A stretch of 64,000 nt of DNA from Neoarius graeffei. Taxonomy: Eukaryota > Chordata > Actinopteri > Siluriformes > Ariidae. Shown here one piece after another: positions 10,578 to 21,136 of the stretch. Position numbers and translations under genes: made by a program. Location: NCBI RefSeq assembly GCF_027579695.1, contig NC_083586.1:7440001-7504000 (forward strand), read 5' to 3'. The stretch's first letter is position 1; each line of letters starts with the position of its first letter. Below the pieces are notes generated by a model. It saw only the letters and a list, made by a program, of their open reading frames with translations. It searched no databases and was not told the origin of the DNA.

Positions 10578-11084
10578 GTTGACAGCGAATTTCACTAGTA
10601 CTTGTGACTACGTGACAATAAAGGCTTCATTCATTCATTTCATTCACATCACAGGGCTCCAGAAGCATTGCCAAGTATGCTCTGGAATTCAGAACACTGG
10701 TGGCCACTAGTGGATGGAATGATCCCACACTGAAAGCTATATTTCACCAAGGTATGCACCCTGAGATTCTGAGTGAACTCACCTGCCGTGATGAAGAAAC
10801 TCATGCTCGATTCTCTCATCAACGTTGCGATTCATCTTGGTAATCTCTTGGCTCATTGATCCTCCCTACAGGAGAGTGGTAAACCAGATTCAGTTTCGGA
10901 GGACAGCTCTGCCATGGACGTCTCACACACCCGCCTAACTCGCTCTGAACGTGCCAGGAGGAGGAAGGAGGGTCTGTGTTTCTACTGCGGTAGCCCTGAA
11001 CATCAGCTCAATTGCTGTCCCATTCATCTTTCTTGCTCATCTCCGACAGAGGGTCCTCCACACAATGTAAGTCTAAAAAGGTTC

Positions 11085-11640
11085 AATTCCAAATCATTCA
11101 GGGTTTCAATACTTTTAAAGTTGGCTACTTCTACCTATATCCTTTCTGCTTTCATTGATTCAGGGGCAGAGGGGAACTTCATCAGCAACTCAATCGTGTA
11201 GAAGTTCAACTTGCCAACAACCCTGCTTCACAGTGCACTCAGCATTTGGACCATCGACGGAAGACCAGTAGAACATGGCTTTGTCACCCTTTGCACAGCT
11301 CCTCTCTGCATCCAAGTGGGTGCCATACACTCAGAGCTTATCTCATTCTATGTCACCACTACTGTAAGTAACGATCTCATCCTTGGCTACCCTTGGCTCC
11401 AGCTTCACAACCCCCTAATCTCATGACAAAACAAGCACATTCTACAGTGGTCACCTGCATGTTTTCAGGGATGCATTGCTCATCCTCAAGTTGCTCTCAC
11501 ATCCACCTCTGTGGAGAGCCCTCAGCCAGACACTCTGGACAATGTTCCCAAATGTTATCTGGATCTCAAGGAGGTTTTCAGCAAGGGAAAAGCCTGTGAT
11601 TTGACACCTCACAGACCATATGACTGTGCGATTGACCTAC
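11085..11640 (+). pseudogene. Gypsy 1 protease and linker to RT
   Basis: A retropepsin-type aspartic protease that would cleave the Gag-Pol polyprotein. The active-site motif FIDSGAEGNFIS is at about 11150-11185, and the second conserved segment, LILGYPWLQLHNP, is at about 11375-11415. A TAG at 11199 splits the domain into two frames-in-line pieces. Downstream, [20 protein letters not shown] (about 11555-11610) is the N-terminal lead-in of the reverse transcriptase, which continues after the Tc1 at 11673. Confidence 0.8.
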
Positions 11641-11672
11641 TGCCAGGTATGTCACCACCTCGGGGGCGTATA

Positions 11673-13298
11673 CAGTGCTCAGCATAAATAAGTACACCCC
11701 CTTTGAAAAGTAACATTTTAAACAATATCTCAGTGAACACAAACAATTTCCAAAATGTTGAAAAGACAAAGTTTAATATCACATCTGTTCAACTTATAAC
11801 GTGAAAGTAAGGTTAATAATATAAACTTAGAGGACACATTTTTCAGTTTTACTCAAATTAGGGTGGTGCAAAAATGAGTACACCCCACAACAAAAACTAC
11901 TACATCTAGTACCTTGTGTGGCCTCCATGATTTTTAATGACAGCACCAAATCTTCTAGGCATGGAATGAACAAGTTGGCGACATTTTGCAACATCAATCT
12001 TTTTCCATTCTTCAACAATGTCCTCTTTTAGTGACTGGATGCTGGATGGAGAGTGATGCTCAACTTGTCTCTTCAGAATTCCCCAAAGAAAACTTCTTTA
12101 CACCACAAACGTGAAGGCTACAAGAAGATCAGCAAAGCTTTACTTATCAGTCAGAATACTGTAGCAAACGTGGTACAAAAATTTAAGAAAGATGGAACTG
12201 CAACCATCTCACAGAGACGTCCAGGTCGTCCACGGAAGTAAACACTTCGACAGGAGCGTCTTCTGATGAGAAGGGTTGAAGAAAATCGGCATGCAAGTTC
12301 ACTGCAGTTATCTAAAGAAGCAGAAAGCCAAACTGGGGTGACTATTTCCCGTGACACAATACGGCGTACACTGCAGAGGAATGGCATGCATGGATGCCAT
12401 CCATGAAAGAAGCCTCTCCTAAAGCCCAGGCACAAAAAAGCCCACCGAGAGTTTGCCAGGGCCTATGCTGACAAAGATGAAGACTACTGGGACTCTATAC
12501 CCTGGAGTGATGAGACCAAGATAAATGTTTTTGGAACTGATGGCTTCAAAACTGTATGGCATCGCAAAGGTGAGGAATACAAAGAAAAATGCATGTTGCC
12601 TACAGTGAAACATGGTAGTGGCAGTGTCCTTATGTGGGGCTGCAAGAGTGCTGCTGGTGTCGGGGAGCTGCATTTTATTGATGGCATCATGAATTCACAG
12701 ACATATTGCTCTATATTGAAAGAGAAGATGCTACCATCATTCCGTGCCCTTGGTCGTCATGCACTTTTCCAACATGACAATGATCCTAAACACACATCTA
12801 AAGCCACTGTTGGATTTCTGAAGAAGAACAGGGTGGAAGTGATTCAGTGGCCAAATATGTCTCCTGATCTGAACCCAATCGAACACCTATGGGGAATTCT
12901 GAAGAAACAAGTTGAGCATCACTCTCCATCCAGCATCCAGTCACTAAAAGAGGTCATTGTTGAAGAATGGAAAAAGATTGATGTTGCAAAATGTCACCAA
13001 CTTGTTTATTCCATGCCTAGAAGACTTGGTGCTGTCATTAAAAATCATGGAGGCCATACAAAGTACTAGATGTAGTAGTTTCTGTTGTGGTACTCATTTT
13101 TGCACCACCCTAATTTGAGTAAAACTGAAAAATGTGTGATCCAAGTTTATATTATTAACCTTACTTTCACATTATAAGTTAAACAGATGATATATTAAAC
13201 TTTGTCTTTTCAACATTTTGGAAATTGTTTGTGTTCATTGAGATATTGTTTAAAATGTTACTTTTCAAAGGGGGTGTACTCATTTATGCTGAGCACTG
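11673..13298 (+). mobile_element. Tc1-like transposon with 410-bp inverted arms
   Basis: TA dinucleotides flank it (11671-11672 and 13299-13300), and the inverted ends start CAGTGCTCAGCATAAAT. The left arm (11673-12085) is an inverted copy of the right arm (12890-13298) that includes not only the terminal repeat but about 180 bp of the 3' transposase coding sequence. The element splits Gypsy 1 between protease and RT: the host frame continues directly at 13301. A Tc1 of this type normally has shorter arms and an intact N-terminal gene half, so the left end looks overwritten. Confidence 0.88.
12095..13069 (+). pseudogene. Tc1-like transposase lacking its N-terminus
   Basis: The DDE transposase frame starts abruptly at [20 protein letters not shown] (second half of the helix-turn-helix) and passes PGRPRK, a GRPR-like hook. 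A stop lies at 12239 and another in HP*KKP at about 12405. The catalytic part follows: Asp in IPWSDETKINVFG, then the open stretch 12593-13069 with the second Asp in FQHDNDPKHTSK and Glu in SPDLNPIEHLWG. Second Asp to Glu spacing is 34. The first helix of the DNA-binding domain and the start codon are gone, replaced by the inverted copy of the 3' coding end. Confidence 0.86.
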
Positions 13299-13300
13299 TA

Positions 13301-14530
13301 TATCCTCTGTCTCAGAAAGAACGAGCAGCTATGGAGGAGTACATTCAGGAGGCTCTCAAGCAGGGTTACATCTGCCCTTCAAGGTCTCCAGCCTCAGCTG
13401 GCTTATTCTTTGTAGAAAAACTAGGTGGTGTCTTTGCCCATGTATTGACTCCAGGGGATTGAACCAGGTATCAGTAAAATACCCTTATCCACTTCCTCTT
13501 GTTCCAGCAGCCCTGGAACAACTTAGATCAGCAAAAATCTTCTCCAAGCTTAATTTACGCAGCACATACAATCTTATCAAGATCAAAAAGGGAGATGAAT
13601 GGAAAACCATGTTCAGAACCATCACCGGTCACTTTGAATACCAGGTAATGCCATATGGCTTTTCTTCGGTGCCTAGCATGTTCCAGTGCCTTATCAATGA
13701 TGTGCTACGGGACATGCTGGGCAAATATACTATTGCATATATCAATGACATCCCAATATACTCCCCAGATGAAGAAAGTCATCAAGAGCATGTGAGAACA
13801 GTTCCTCAATGCCTGCTCCAGAATCACCTATATGTTAAAGCAGAAGAATGCGAGTTCCATCAAACATGTATATCCTTCCTTGGATACATCATCAGTTCTG
13901 AGGGAGTTTGTATGGACTTGTCAAAAGGTCTCTGCCATTATGTCTTGGCCCATTCCCACTTCCATCAAAGACCTTCAGCGTTTTCTAGGTTTCACAAACT
14001 TCTATTGCCGGTTTATTAGAGGGTTCAGCTCAATCAACACCGCCTTGACAGCAATTCTCAAGAAGGGACAAGTGCCTTCAATGGAATCCCGAAGCAAAAG
14101 GAGCCTTCTATTGTCTCAAGAAAGCCTTCACCTATACCCCCACCCAACAGCATCCAGATCCTTCCAAGCTTTTCACCCTGGAAGTTGATGCCTCCGACAT
14201 GGGGGTAGGGACGGTTCTCTCCCAGTGTTTCGGGGAGAAACAGAAACTTCATCCAGTGGCCTTCTTTTCAAGAAAAGACTCATCAGCAGAAAGAAATTAT
14301 GACATGAGGAATCGGGAGCTACTCGCAATCAAGTTAGCCCTCGAAGAATGGCACCACTGGTTGGAAGGTGATCCAAGGTAAACACCCATTCATAATCCTA
14401 ACCTAGAATATCTCCGGAAGGCCAAGTGGTTATACCCTCATCAGGCCAGATGGGCTCTTTTCTTCACAAGCTTCAATTTCACCATCACTTTCCACCCTGG
14501 CTCCAAGAATACTAAAGCTGATGCCCTCTC
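13301..14530 (+). pseudogene. Gypsy 1 reverse transcriptase and RNase H (dead)
   Basis: Polymerase motifs run in order: [20 protein letters not shown] (13330-13390), a frame change near 13460, [17 protein letters not shown] (normally DL at the Asp), [13 protein letters not shown], then the catalytic box at 13738-13749, which reads YIND instead of the expected YIDD. The connection domain [16 protein letters not shown] follows after a frameshift, then RNase H at about 14170-14380 with [16 protein letters not shown] and [33 protein letters not shown] near 14500 closes the domain. The Asp to Asn change alone would abolish polymerase activity, and several frameshifts add to it. Confidence 0.85.
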
Positions 14531-14656
14531 ATGAATCTTTGCACCCATCCCATCCTCCCTTCTCAATGCTTCATCCAGCCCATCACTTGGGACATAGACA
14601 GAGAAATCAGAAACTCTCAACCACAACAACTTCCTGATAATCTTCAACCTGGTCTA

Positions 14657-16254
14657 CAACAGTGGTGCTTGAAAGTTTGGGAATGCTTTAGAATTTTCTA
14701 TATTTCTGCATAAACATGACCAAAAACATCATCAGATTTTCACACAAGTCCTAAAAGTAGATAAATAGAATCCAGTTAAACAAATGAGACAAAAATATTA
14801 TACTTGGTCATTTATTCATTGAGGAAAATGATCAAATATTACATATCTGTGAGTGGCAAAAGTATGTGAACCTCCAGGATTAGCAGTTAATTTGAAGGTG
14901 AAATTAGAGTCAGGTGTTTACAACCAGTGGGATGACAACCAGGTGTGAGTGGGCACTCTGTTTTACTTAAAGAACAGGGATCTCTCAAAGTCTGATCTTC
15001 ACAACACATGTTTGTGGAAGTGCATCATGGCATGAACAAAGGAGATTTATGAGGACCTCAGAAAAAGCATTGTTGATGCTCATCAACAACAAAACCATCT
15101 CTAAAGACTTTGGACTGCACCAATCCACAGTCAGACAGATTGTGTACCAATGGAGGAAATTCAAGACCATTCTTACCCTCCCCAAGAATGGTCGACCAAC
15201 ACAGATCACTCCAAGAGCAAGGCATGTAATAGTCAGCAAGGTCACAAAGAACTCCAGGGTAACTTCTAAGCAACTGAAGGCCTCTCTCACATTGGTTAAT
15301 GTTAATGTTCATGAGACAACCATCAGGAGAACACTGAACAACAATGGTGTGCATGGCAGGGTTGCAAGGAGAAAGTCACTGCTCTCCAAAAAGAACCCTG
15401 CTGCTCATCTGCAGTTTGCTAAAGATCATGTGGACAAGCCAGAAGGTTATTGGAAAAATGTTTTGTGGACGGATGAGACAAAAATAGAACATTTTGGTTT
15501 AAATGAGAAGCATTAGGTTTGGAGAAAGGAAAACACTGCATTCCAGCATAAGAACCTTATCCCATCTGTGAAACATGGTGGTGGTAGTATCATGGTTTGG
15601 GCCTGTTTTGCTGCATCTGGGCCAGGACAGCTTGCCATCATTGATGGAACAATGAATTCTGAATTATACCAGTGAATTCTAAAGGAAAATGTCAGAACAT
15701 CTGTCCATGAACTGAATCTCAAGAGAAGGTGGGTCATGCAGCAAGACAACGACAACCAAAGTCGTTCTACCAAAGAATGGTTAAAGAAGAATAAAGTTAA
15801 TGTTTTGGAATGGCCAAGTCAAAGTCCTGACCTTAATCCAATCAAAATGTTGTGGAAGGACCTGAAGCAAGCAGTTCATGTGAGGAAACCCACCAAGATC
15901 CCAGAGTTGAAGCTGTTTTGTATGGAGGAATGGGCTAAAATTCCTTCAAGCCAGTGTGCAGGACTGATCAACAGTTACCATAAACATTTAGTTGCAGTTA
16001 CTGCTGCACAAGGGGGTCACACAAGATACTGAAAGCAAAGGTTCACATACTTTTGCCACTCACATATATGTAATATTGGATCATTTTCCTCAATAAATAA
16101 ATGACCAAGTATAATATTTTTGTCTCATTTGTTTAACTGGATTGTCTTTATCTACTTTTAGGACTTGTGTGAAAATCTGATTTTGTTTTAGGTCATATTT
16201 ATGCAGAAATATAGAAAATTCTAAAGGGTTCACAAACTTTCAAGCACCACTGTA
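14657..16254 (+). mobile_element. Tc1-like transposon, family T, copy 1
   Basis: The ends are inverted repeats of about 200 bp beginning CAGTGGTGCTTGAAAGTTTG and ending in its complement; TA is present at both borders. Related copies lie at 21137-22710 and 61134-62613. It sits between the RNase H and integrase parts of Gypsy 1, at a TA in that element. Confidence 0.9.
15010..16032 (+). pseudogene. Tc1-like transposase T1, catalytic Glu lost
   Basis: The helix-turn-helix segment TISKDFGLHQSTVRQIVYQW is at 15095-15155, followed by the GRP linker (NGRPTQITPRAR) and a second DNA-binding helix. Catalytic residues: Asp in VLWTDETKIEHFG (15465), then stops at 15514 and 15674, second Asp in MQQDNDNQSRSTKEW (about 15745), and the third position in PDLNPIKMLWKD, where the usual Glu is Lys (about 15845). 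The other copies read E or are otherwise damaged there. A small deletion also removes residues at the N-terminus relative to copy 3. Confidence 0.88.
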
Positions 16255-16590
16255 TATGTGCCCAAACAACTCAGAAGCAGACTCATCACCACAGGATACC
16301 TGGGCAGCCATCACACCCATCAGATGCTTCAGAACAAATATTGGTGTGAAAACACGTTCACTGAAATCAACCAGTTTATCACATCATGTTTGGTCTGCCA
16401 GTGCCTCAGAGACCCTGGTCCCTTATAGCCATAGACTTCATCACTGACCTTCCTCCCTCACAAGATAATACTACAATTATGGTAATCATTGATTGTTTCT
16501 CCAAAGCCCTCAAGCTGATTCCCTTACCTGGCATTCCCACCACAGCCCAAACAGCAGAACTATTGTTCCAACAAGTTTTTCGATACTATG
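16255..16590 (+). pseudogene. Gypsy 1 integrase fragment
   Basis: The zinc-binding domain is out of frame (SRLITTGYLGSH then the CLVC pair near 16395). The start of the catalytic core is in frame at 16410-16590: [17 protein letters not shown] with the first catalytic Asp, then [17 protein letters not shown]. The gene stops at FRYYG, where the L2 3' end joins. The second Asp and Glu of the core are missing. Confidence 0.82.
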
Positions 16591-16779
16591 GCTCCTTCTC
16601 AAGGTTTCTTCTTCATGTCGTCTGAGGGAGTTTTTCCTTGCCACTGTCGCCACAGGCTTGCTCACTGGGGATAGATTAGGGATAAAATTAGCTCATGTTT
16701 TAAGTCGTTCAAATTCTGTAAAGCTGCTTTGCAACAATGTTTATTGTTCAAAGCGCTATACAAATAAAACTTGACTTGA
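16590..16779 (+). mobile_element. L2-type LINE 3' end (same family as LINE 2)
   Basis: A 190-bp 3' terminal fragment in plus orientation. It matches the reverse complement of 6119-6310: CTTGCCACTGTCGCCACAGG, then AGCTCATGTTTTAAG and a CTTGACTTGAC tail. It is a strongly 5'-truncated insertion that removed or hides the rest of the Gypsy 1 integrase. Confidence 0.88.
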
Positions 16780-18150
16780 CGAGTTCACCATTGGCATTCT
16801 GCTTTCCTTTCCCACACTTCCCAATTGTGCCTTCATAAGTGGTGTGATTGTTGCCCACTCTTGCATTGAAGTCCCCTAGGATGAGAAGCTTGTCTTCCCT
16901 GGGTACTCTGTCCACCACTTCAGCCAGGTTCTGGTAGAATGTTTCCTTGTCTTCATCAGAGTAAATCATGGTTGGTGCGTAAACAGATATCATTGACAGA
17001 TGCCACTCGTTGGCTGTTGGTGCACGTAGGATCATAATCCTCTCTGATATTCCAGTTGGTAGTGATTGCAGCTTCTTGGCAATCCAATTAGAGATAGCAA
17101 AGGCCACACCAGCCTCTCTCCTCTCAGCCATTCTGCCATTCCAGAAGGTGTAGTTTTCCTCTTGAAGTTGCCCTTGTCCTTGTAGCCTGTTTTCTTGCCG
17201 GGCTGCAATGTCAAATGCTGTAGCGACCCAATTCCTTAGCAATAAGGGCTGTGTGTCTCTCAGGTTGTGTGTCGTTGTCGAGCTTAGTTCGGACATTCCA
17301 GGTAGCAACTGTCAGTTTCATCTTCTTGCCACTGCAGTGAAGACCCACTGGTCACAGTGAACCAGCCAGGTTGTTCTGGGTGAGCTTTCTTTACCCCACC
17401 TTTTTCTAGAGGCTTCCCTTCCATGGCAGGCTGTGCTATCCTTAAATAGGGCAGCCTAGATGCTCACACTGCTGCCTCAGCCTCCTGTCGCATGGATCTT
17501 CAGTTGAGCTGTGACCATCAAATGTGAGCCACCAGCATGCAGGAATCTTGCTAGCAGCTTCCATCTTCTTAGGCCTGCTGCTGTTGCATTCATCCCATTG
17601 ACACAGGGCTTCTCTCCTCGCATAATGCCTTGCACAGTAGGATAGGTGGTGTTGTGCCCCCACTGTTCTGCCTCTCCGGACCTTTAGGTCAAACACCAAG
17701 TGGTGTACAAATGTGCCACAGACCTGGCTGACATGAAGGTTGCCCTGCAGTGACAGCTGTTCTGCCTGGTGATGCCATCTGTTGATAGTCTATGGTTCCT
17801 CCACATGCCATCTGGTGATGTGCCATTGACCTTGAGGTTCTTCTGCCACAGGGCATCAAGGACACCCTGCTGCCAGCATCCTTGGAAGCAGTTTAGAGAT
17901 GCACCCTGGTCTGCATGGTGACAAGGCTAAACTATAGTTGGTACCCTGGCAGGTGCTACCACTCTGGGTCAGAGTGGGCCTGGAAGCAATGGTGACTAAG
18001 TGGTAGTTCCACAGCCCCAGTCACCCCTGACTGTGGCCTCACCACCGGATGCAATTTCGTGTCTTGCCCAGGACACGATGCTCAGGTTGTGCTTAAGTGT
18101 GGTATACACATGTAGCTTGCTCAGTCGTATTGGAGAGTCAGGGTCCTTCC
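16780..18150 (-). mobile_element. Non-LTR retrotransposon 5' part (CFDP2-type endonuclease)
   Basis: Minus-strand sequence holds a 5' leader (17322-18150) and the start of an AP-type endonuclease gene. It is cut off at 16780 by the L2 3' end, so no reverse transcriptase is present. The endonuclease resembles the family often mislabelled as craniofacial development protein 2-like in vertebrate genomes. The limit at 18150 is approximate, set by the Tc1-type sequence that begins there. Confidence 0.65.
16790..17321 (-). pseudogene. AP-type endonuclease fragment
   Basis: The probable start is the ATG at 17319-17321 (MKLTVATWNVRTKLDNDTQ), where ATWNVRT is the usual N-terminal motif with the conserved Asn. 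A frameshift near 17230 moves the rest to another frame, which stays open to 16780: MAERREAGVAFAISNWIA, ERIMILRAPTANEWHLSMIS, VYAPTM, then KLLILGDFNARVGNN with the catalytic Asp and Asn, and GTIGKCGKGKQNANGELV. The C-terminal third with the catalytic His is missing. It would nick DNA for target-primed reverse transcription. Confidence 0.78.
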
Positions 18151-18156
18151 AGAACA

Positions 18157-18483
18157 GGTTGATTTATACAGACATCATGTGACACTGATTGCACACAGGT
18201 GGATCTTAATCAACTAATTATGTGACTGAAGTGACTTGGTTGGACTAGCCCTTATTTAGGGGTTTCATATGAAAGGGGATGAATACCCATGCACACTCCA
18301 GATTTGTTTTTTTCTATCTTAATTGTTTGTGTCACAACAAAATCATTTGCCCCTTTAAAGTGGTAGACATGCTGTGTAAATCAAATGGTGCTAACCCCCA
18401 AAAATCCATTTTAATTTTATCTTCTAATGCAACAAAATAGGAGAAACACCAAGGTGGTTCATATTTTTGCAAGACCCTGTAAA
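18157..18483. mobile_element. Tc1-like terminal repeat fragment
   Basis: The segment has the phrases GGGGTTTCATATGAAAGGGG and GATGAATACCCATGCACAC, and ends TTTGCAAGACCCTGTA. I recognise the arrangement as the long terminal repeat of a fish Tc1-like or MITE family. Only one end is visible and there is no transposase. Confidence 0.55.
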
Positions 18484-20609
18484 TAATATATAGATTTAGG
18501 TACTGCCTAGAAGCGGAGCTTCCATCTGTTTCTGGGTTGTAGAATTTTCTTATCAAAGCCAGGCTCTTCTGTTTTATTTTTCTACCATTATAGTTACTAT
18601 ACTGTTTCCTTATGTTGCACAAAATGTCGGGCGAAAACAGTGACAAGTTACTCACTACTATACTGTCCCACCTACTACTCTACTTCACTAGTTGTTGGGT
18701 TTCCTGTGATGGCAGGCACGTACACACAGGACCGAAACCATCAAAAAACAACTCAATGGGTTACTCACTACTCAGCTATTGGGTGTCCTGGGGTGGCAGG
18801 TACACACACACAGGACCGAAACCATCAGAAAACAACTCAATTTTTTTTTTTTTTTATGTATCCACACTCTATGCCTCTGGGGCTCCACTTGTGTGGGCCA
18901 AAGGAGCTCAACTAATATGAAGATTTAAAATTTAATTACAGATAGAAGTGTGGTTCAGTTAAAGGTTAAACTGATTTCCGTGGTGAGTAAATACTGATAT
19001 AGCTAGTTTTGGTGTGGGGATGTTCTAAAGCAGCCTGCAAAGCATGTAATCTAGAATGATGAATATGCACGACTTGCAGTTGCTGCTCTCTAATAGCTCC
19101 AATACAGCTAGTCGGCCGTGTGACACAGAACACGACACATCGGGAGTTGTCATTTTCATCTTCGGTACTATGTCCATCTTAAATCACTGTGCAAGCGAGA
19201 TAATTTGCTATCTGACATTATTTCTGTGGATTGAGCGGGACAGAAACCACCCCTCCCCCACCCAGTTTTTTTCCTCTGCTCTACACCAAATTCATAGGCG
19301 ACATACTTTCTTATTTTGAACACAGAATGGAAAATTTCACTGAAAAGTAAGGAAAATAAAGTTAAAGTCTTTGGTTGAAAATTTTACCCTCGTGGGCCAA
19401 GTTGCAACAGGAGCCAAACTGTGCAGGCAATATAAAAGCTAAGATAATGGAGCTCACGCAGTGCGCAGGCAGCCTTTTGCCACTACTTTACCATCAGCTG
19501 ACCTGTCACCAGTGTATTGCTATTTTCTTTCCTTGTCCATACAGTTTGAATTGATCATTATAACTGGTTTCATAAGTCATGCTCATCATTAATCACTGTT
19601 TGCCATAACTTCATTTTCATGCATTTAACTTTGCTGTGTGGAGTGTGGGGAAAGGCCTACTGGCATTTTTGGATACTAAATGTTTGTCATGTCTCGTTCA
19701 AAATGCTCATTTCATACTCATTGTCATTTACATCTCTCATCTGTGTTAACTTTGTCTAATATCAAGAAATGCAAATGTCCACACAGGCTGTGAAAACCAC
19801 TCATTTATTGGGTAAAAATTTGTGATTACATTTCCGTATTCACTTTACTCACTGGCATTCAAACTCCAGTACTTCCTGGTTTACGTGGGGAAACTGAGGG
19901 ACTGTACCACTTGGGTCAGATAGAGGAGTTTCATGGGTGGATGGTGGGTTGAACCATTTTGACAGGGGTGGGATTTATAGCAAAATGTTTTGAAAACAAA
20001 AGATACATGATTCATGAAAACACTGACTGGATTCAGGTAAACTTGTCAGATCCCAAAGGATTTTGCAGTGATTTCAAAATCAACATCACTATTTATAATT
20101 AAATTCCTACAACTCATCATTTCTATTAATTCATTTTTTACACATTTTCTTTCTCTTTCAGCTTGTCGCTTTTCTTGTGAAATATTTCTTCACCTTTCTC
20201 TTGCTCTTTCACATCTTCTTTCCTTTTCTTCCTCTGTCAAAACTCCCTTTCTCTTCCCGGTTTTAACTCCATCTTTCTCTCCTTGGTTAACTTGTTCTGA
20301 CATCTTTTTAAAGTTTGTAAAAATTATCATTATTTTGTTGCGTTGTTTGAGTTGTTCTCGGTGGAAAACCCAATAAATATGAAATGATCTGTAGACAAAA
20401 ATAAAGTTATGTAGGCACGCTCGCACTTCTAGTTCATGCCAAAATCAAACAGCCAATCAGAATCACGGGGGGCACGAACGGACGGACGTACACAGCTGGG
20501 ATCCCTGTGTGTCCATGAAATATCAACTCGATGGGTTACCATATTTTCTTAAGTATGGAGCTGCACTCACACGGGCCTTTGCCTTTAGCAGGCTCCACTA
20601 AAAATACAG
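18484..20609. other. 2.1 kb without recognisable genes
   Basis: No coding domain and no clean terminal repeats. It contains an imperfect tandem duplication (18700-18840), a T17 run (18840-18856), and, near 20510-20600, a diverged relative of 18760-18905 (both have CAACTC.ATGGGTTAC, a short AT run, then GGAGCT/GGGCTCCACT). That suggests an unclassified repeat with copies at both ends. A polypyrimidine stretch lies at 20140-20290. Confidence 0.5.
18700..18840. repeat. Imperfect tandem duplication, about 75-bp unit
   Basis: Two units share TTGGGT, TCCTG.GATGGCAGG/GGTGGCAGG, CACACAGGACCGAAACCATC and AAAACAACTCAA. The second unit is followed by the T-run. Confidence 0.75.
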
Positions 20610-20665
20610 TAACTAGCCCTATTCAAAAACTGTAGTAATCAATATTATGTCACGAACCACTTAAC
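20610..20665 (+). mobile_element. Tc1-like remnant, left piece
   Basis: AACTGTAGTAATCAATATTATGTCAC followed by GAACCACTTAAC is, in my recognition, internal sequence of a common fish Tc1-like element. It continues at 27173 (TAAGGAAAGAGAAATGACAG) after the 6.5-kb hAT insertion. Confidence 0.6.
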
Positions 20666-21136
20666 TAGGGTTGCCACCTACTGTGTAGAGAAATAAGGGA
20701 TGCCCCCAAGCAACTCTGCCCCCCACCCAAAAAAAGGGGGAGGGCTTTCTTATGTCAAAATTTTCACCACATTCTCCACTGCCTTTGGTGCAAAGATCTA
20801 TTTTACTAATGCCTCTGATTTTGTTCTCCTACAAGAAATTTTCTTGGCAATTTGAGTCTTAAAAGATTTTCTGGCTCAGCTTCTGTGCACAATCAGCACT
20901 GTTAAAGCTCAGGTTGTGCTTAAGTGTGGTCTACTTGTGCCAACTCTGTAGCAGTTACCTAGAGAGGAGTCATTAATTAGATTAAAAATATGTATGGAAT
21001 GGGCTATTAAATACTACAAGATGGCTTGATCCTTTTTTTCCTGAGCAAAAAAAATAATGTGTATCATGTTTATGGATGATGGAGTAGACTCAAGTTTAGA
21101 TGTTTTTAAATTGTACATTGTCATATTCACATAAAC

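Larger units (their letters stand above)
9301..10650 (+). mobile_element. LINE-like 3' end inserted in gag
   Basis: The segment separates two halves of the Gypsy 1 gag frame. It ends with TGACAATAAAGGCTTCATTC and short CATT repeats, a form typical of fish LINE 3' termini, and includes a GTAT repeat at 10546-10577. The flanks carry imperfect copies of TCACCACAGG (9294-9303) and TCACATCACAGG (10644-10654), which probably represent the target duplication. The family is not recognised. A separate AT-rich element (9704-10436) lies inside it. Confidence 0.6.
8893..11060 (+). pseudogene. Gypsy 1 gag (interrupted)
   Basis: This is the structural capsid protein of the retrotransposon. The N-terminal part (8893-9300) reads LLGEHQQVLADLNTRIAQLA, a probable coiled coil, then the capsid region with PEKFSRHPLTCKGFLLQCS and GKALQWASAVW. 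After a 1.35-kb insertion the frame resumes as GSRSIAKYALEFRTLVATSG (10655 on). A nucleic-acid-binding zinc knuckle of the CX2CX4HX4C type, CFYCGSPEHQLNCC, lies at about 10975-11016. The true start codon has been lost with the left end. The domain match to fish gypsy gag is clear by motif, not by database search. Confidence 0.8.
8893..16590 (+). mobile_element. Gypsy 1: Ty3/gypsy LTR retrotransposon, both ends lost
   Basis: The order is gag, zinc knuckle, protease, reverse transcriptase, RNase H, integrase, which is the normal Ty3/gypsy arrangement. No LTR is visible: the left side stops at the 5' end of LINE 2 and the right side stops inside the integrase core, where an L2 3' end begins. Three later insertions cut it: a LINE 3' end at about 9301-10650, a Tc1 at 11673-13298 and another Tc1 at 14657-16254. 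Flanking coding sequence continues across each, so insertion points are precise. Catalytic mutations show the copy is dead. Confidence 0.88.

Noticed and set aside
12619..12673. Minus-strand frames opposite the Tc1 transposase
   Set aside because: Shadows of the plus-strand catalytic region with no motifs of their own.
20068..20376. A secreted or membrane protein suggested by a Ser/Phe/Leu-rich frame
   Set aside because: It is a translated polypyrimidine tract (TTTCTC-type), no Kozak context and no domain.
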